This document shows, piece after piece, positions 63,402 through 64,000 of a stretch of 64,000 nt of DNA. Made by a program: the position numbers and the translations under genes. The stretch's first letter is position 1. Each line of letters opens with the position of its first letter. The notes beneath the pieces are model-generated. The model saw nothing but the letters and a program-made list of their open reading frames with translations. It ran no database searches and was not told the origin of the DNA. This DNA is from Massilia sp. Root133 (GTDB lineage: Bacteria; Pseudomonadota; Gammaproteobacteria; Burkholderiales; Burkholderiaceae_D), in assembly GCF_001426525.1 (NCBI RefSeq), contig NZ_LMEW01000031.1, forward strand, positions 185,711 to 249,710, in the 5' to 3' direction.

Positions 63402-64000
63402 ATGAACGACAAGCGTATTCCGATGCGTTCCATGGCGGCGGCCGCCGCCGCGCTGCTGGCACTGTCCGGCTGCCAGACGACGCCCAGTTCGGCCACCTAC
63501 GACAACATCAAGGGCGAGGTGGCGAGCGGCGCGAACAAGCGCCCGGCCGCCGCGCCGACGGTCGACGCGGCCGTCGCCGACGCGCTGCTGCCGCCGGCCG
63601 CCGCGCTGGCGACGCAACTGCCGAAGGCGCGGCCCGCGCTGGAAGAGCGTTTCAACGTCTCCTTCAACAACGTGCCGGCGCAGCAGTTCTTCCGCTCGAT
63701 CGTCGCGGGCACGCGCTACAACATCCTCGTGCATCCGGACGTCGCCGGCACCATCACGGCGAACCTGAAGGACGTGACCCTGCCGGAGACGCTCGACGCG
63801 ATCCGCGAGATGTACGGCTACGACTACAAGATCGACGGCACGCGCATCTCGATCAAGCCGCTGACGATGCAGACCAAGATGTTCCACGTGAACTACCTGG
63901 TCGGCAAGCGCTCAGGCATGTCGAGCACGCGCGTGACGTCGACGTCGGTCTCGAACGCGGTCAACAACCAGAACGGCAACGGCTACGGCAACAACGGCAA
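63402..64000 (+). CDS. mshL: MSHA secretin (start of gene)
   Basis: At least 199 residues; the frame runs off the window. A lipoprotein signal (LALSGC) is followed by an STN/secretin N0 domain (FNNVPAQQFFRSIVAG...DVTLPETLDAIREMYGY) and the beginning of an Asn/Gly-rich linker. It forms the outer-membrane channel for the pilus. GAGG lies 6 nt before the ATG at 63402; ATG at 63396 is possible. Confidence 0.85.
   Translation, partial: MNDKRIPMRSMAAAAAALLALSGCQTTPSSATYDNIKGEVASGANKRPAAAPTVDAAVADALLPPAAALATQLPKARPALEERFNVSFNNVPAQQFFRSIVAGTRYNILVHPDVAGTITANLKDVTLPETLDAIREMYGYDYKIDGTRISIKPLTMQTKMFHVNYLVGKRSGMSSTRVTSTSVSNAVNNQNGNGYGNNG

Overview
The window is high-GC (mostly about 65-70% by eye), densely coded bacterial DNA. 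It carries an MSHA-type type IV pilus cluster, a PEP-CTERM exosortase substrate, a paired acyl-CoA dehydrogenase/MaoC operon, two diguanylate cyclases and a TonB-dependent carbohydrate locus. This suite suggests a betaproteobacterium of the Massilia/Duganella group (Oxalobacteraceae). That placement is inferred from gene content, not proven. No CRISPR array, rRNA or insertion sequence was seen; there is one tRNA (Leu, anticodon TAA).

Layout. 1-4561: end of a TonB-dependent receptor, a flavin-dependent halogenase-like protein and a GH30 glycosidase, with visibly lower GC than what follows. 4564-9007: minus-strand housekeeping genes (EamA and MFS transporters, HD hydrolase, RNase H-like protein) and small secreted proteins. 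9205-30143: a large unusual block with two facing arms. The plus arm runs PBP transpeptidase, four poorly characterised proteins (one with an HTH-like end, two SPFH-like or related, one a tandem Lon-like fold), an SPFH/zinc-ribbon coiled-coil protein and a Ser/Thr kinase fused to an FGE-like domain. The minus arm runs kinase, SEDS (FtsW/RodA-like) protein, FHA-like protein, SH3 protein and, beyond an MFS/GNAT insertion, a PP2C phosphatase and an FHA protein. A 34-codon membrane ORF sits where the arms meet.

30611-46185: surface protein with a glycine zipper, metallophosphoesterase, M28 peptidase, SRAP protein, acyltransferase, diguanylate cyclase, glycosyltransferase, tRNA-Leu, ParB-like protein, penicillin-acylase family enzyme, thymidine kinase, an HExxH membrane protein and the Prc protease. 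46375-50693: PEP-CTERM protein, then a coupled operon of two acyl-CoA dehydrogenases and two MaoC hydratases. 50698-56147: a very large hybrid histidine kinase coupled to a REC-GGDEF cyclase. 56432-64000: MSHA-type pilus genes in the order mshE, mshG, minor pilin, major pilin, mshI, pilN-like, mshJ, mshK, and the start of mshL.

The best candidate for an undescribed system is the 9-30 kb block. It puts a peptidoglycan polymerase (SEDS), a transpeptidase (PBP), two kinases, a phosphatase and phosphopeptide-binding FHA modules in one neighbourhood. This resembles the actinobacterial pknB/pstP/rodA/pbpA/fha locus in logic, but the extra parts (Lon-like, SPFH, FGE-like) are not part of that locus. 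The block is proposed to be a phosphorylation-controlled cell-envelope module.
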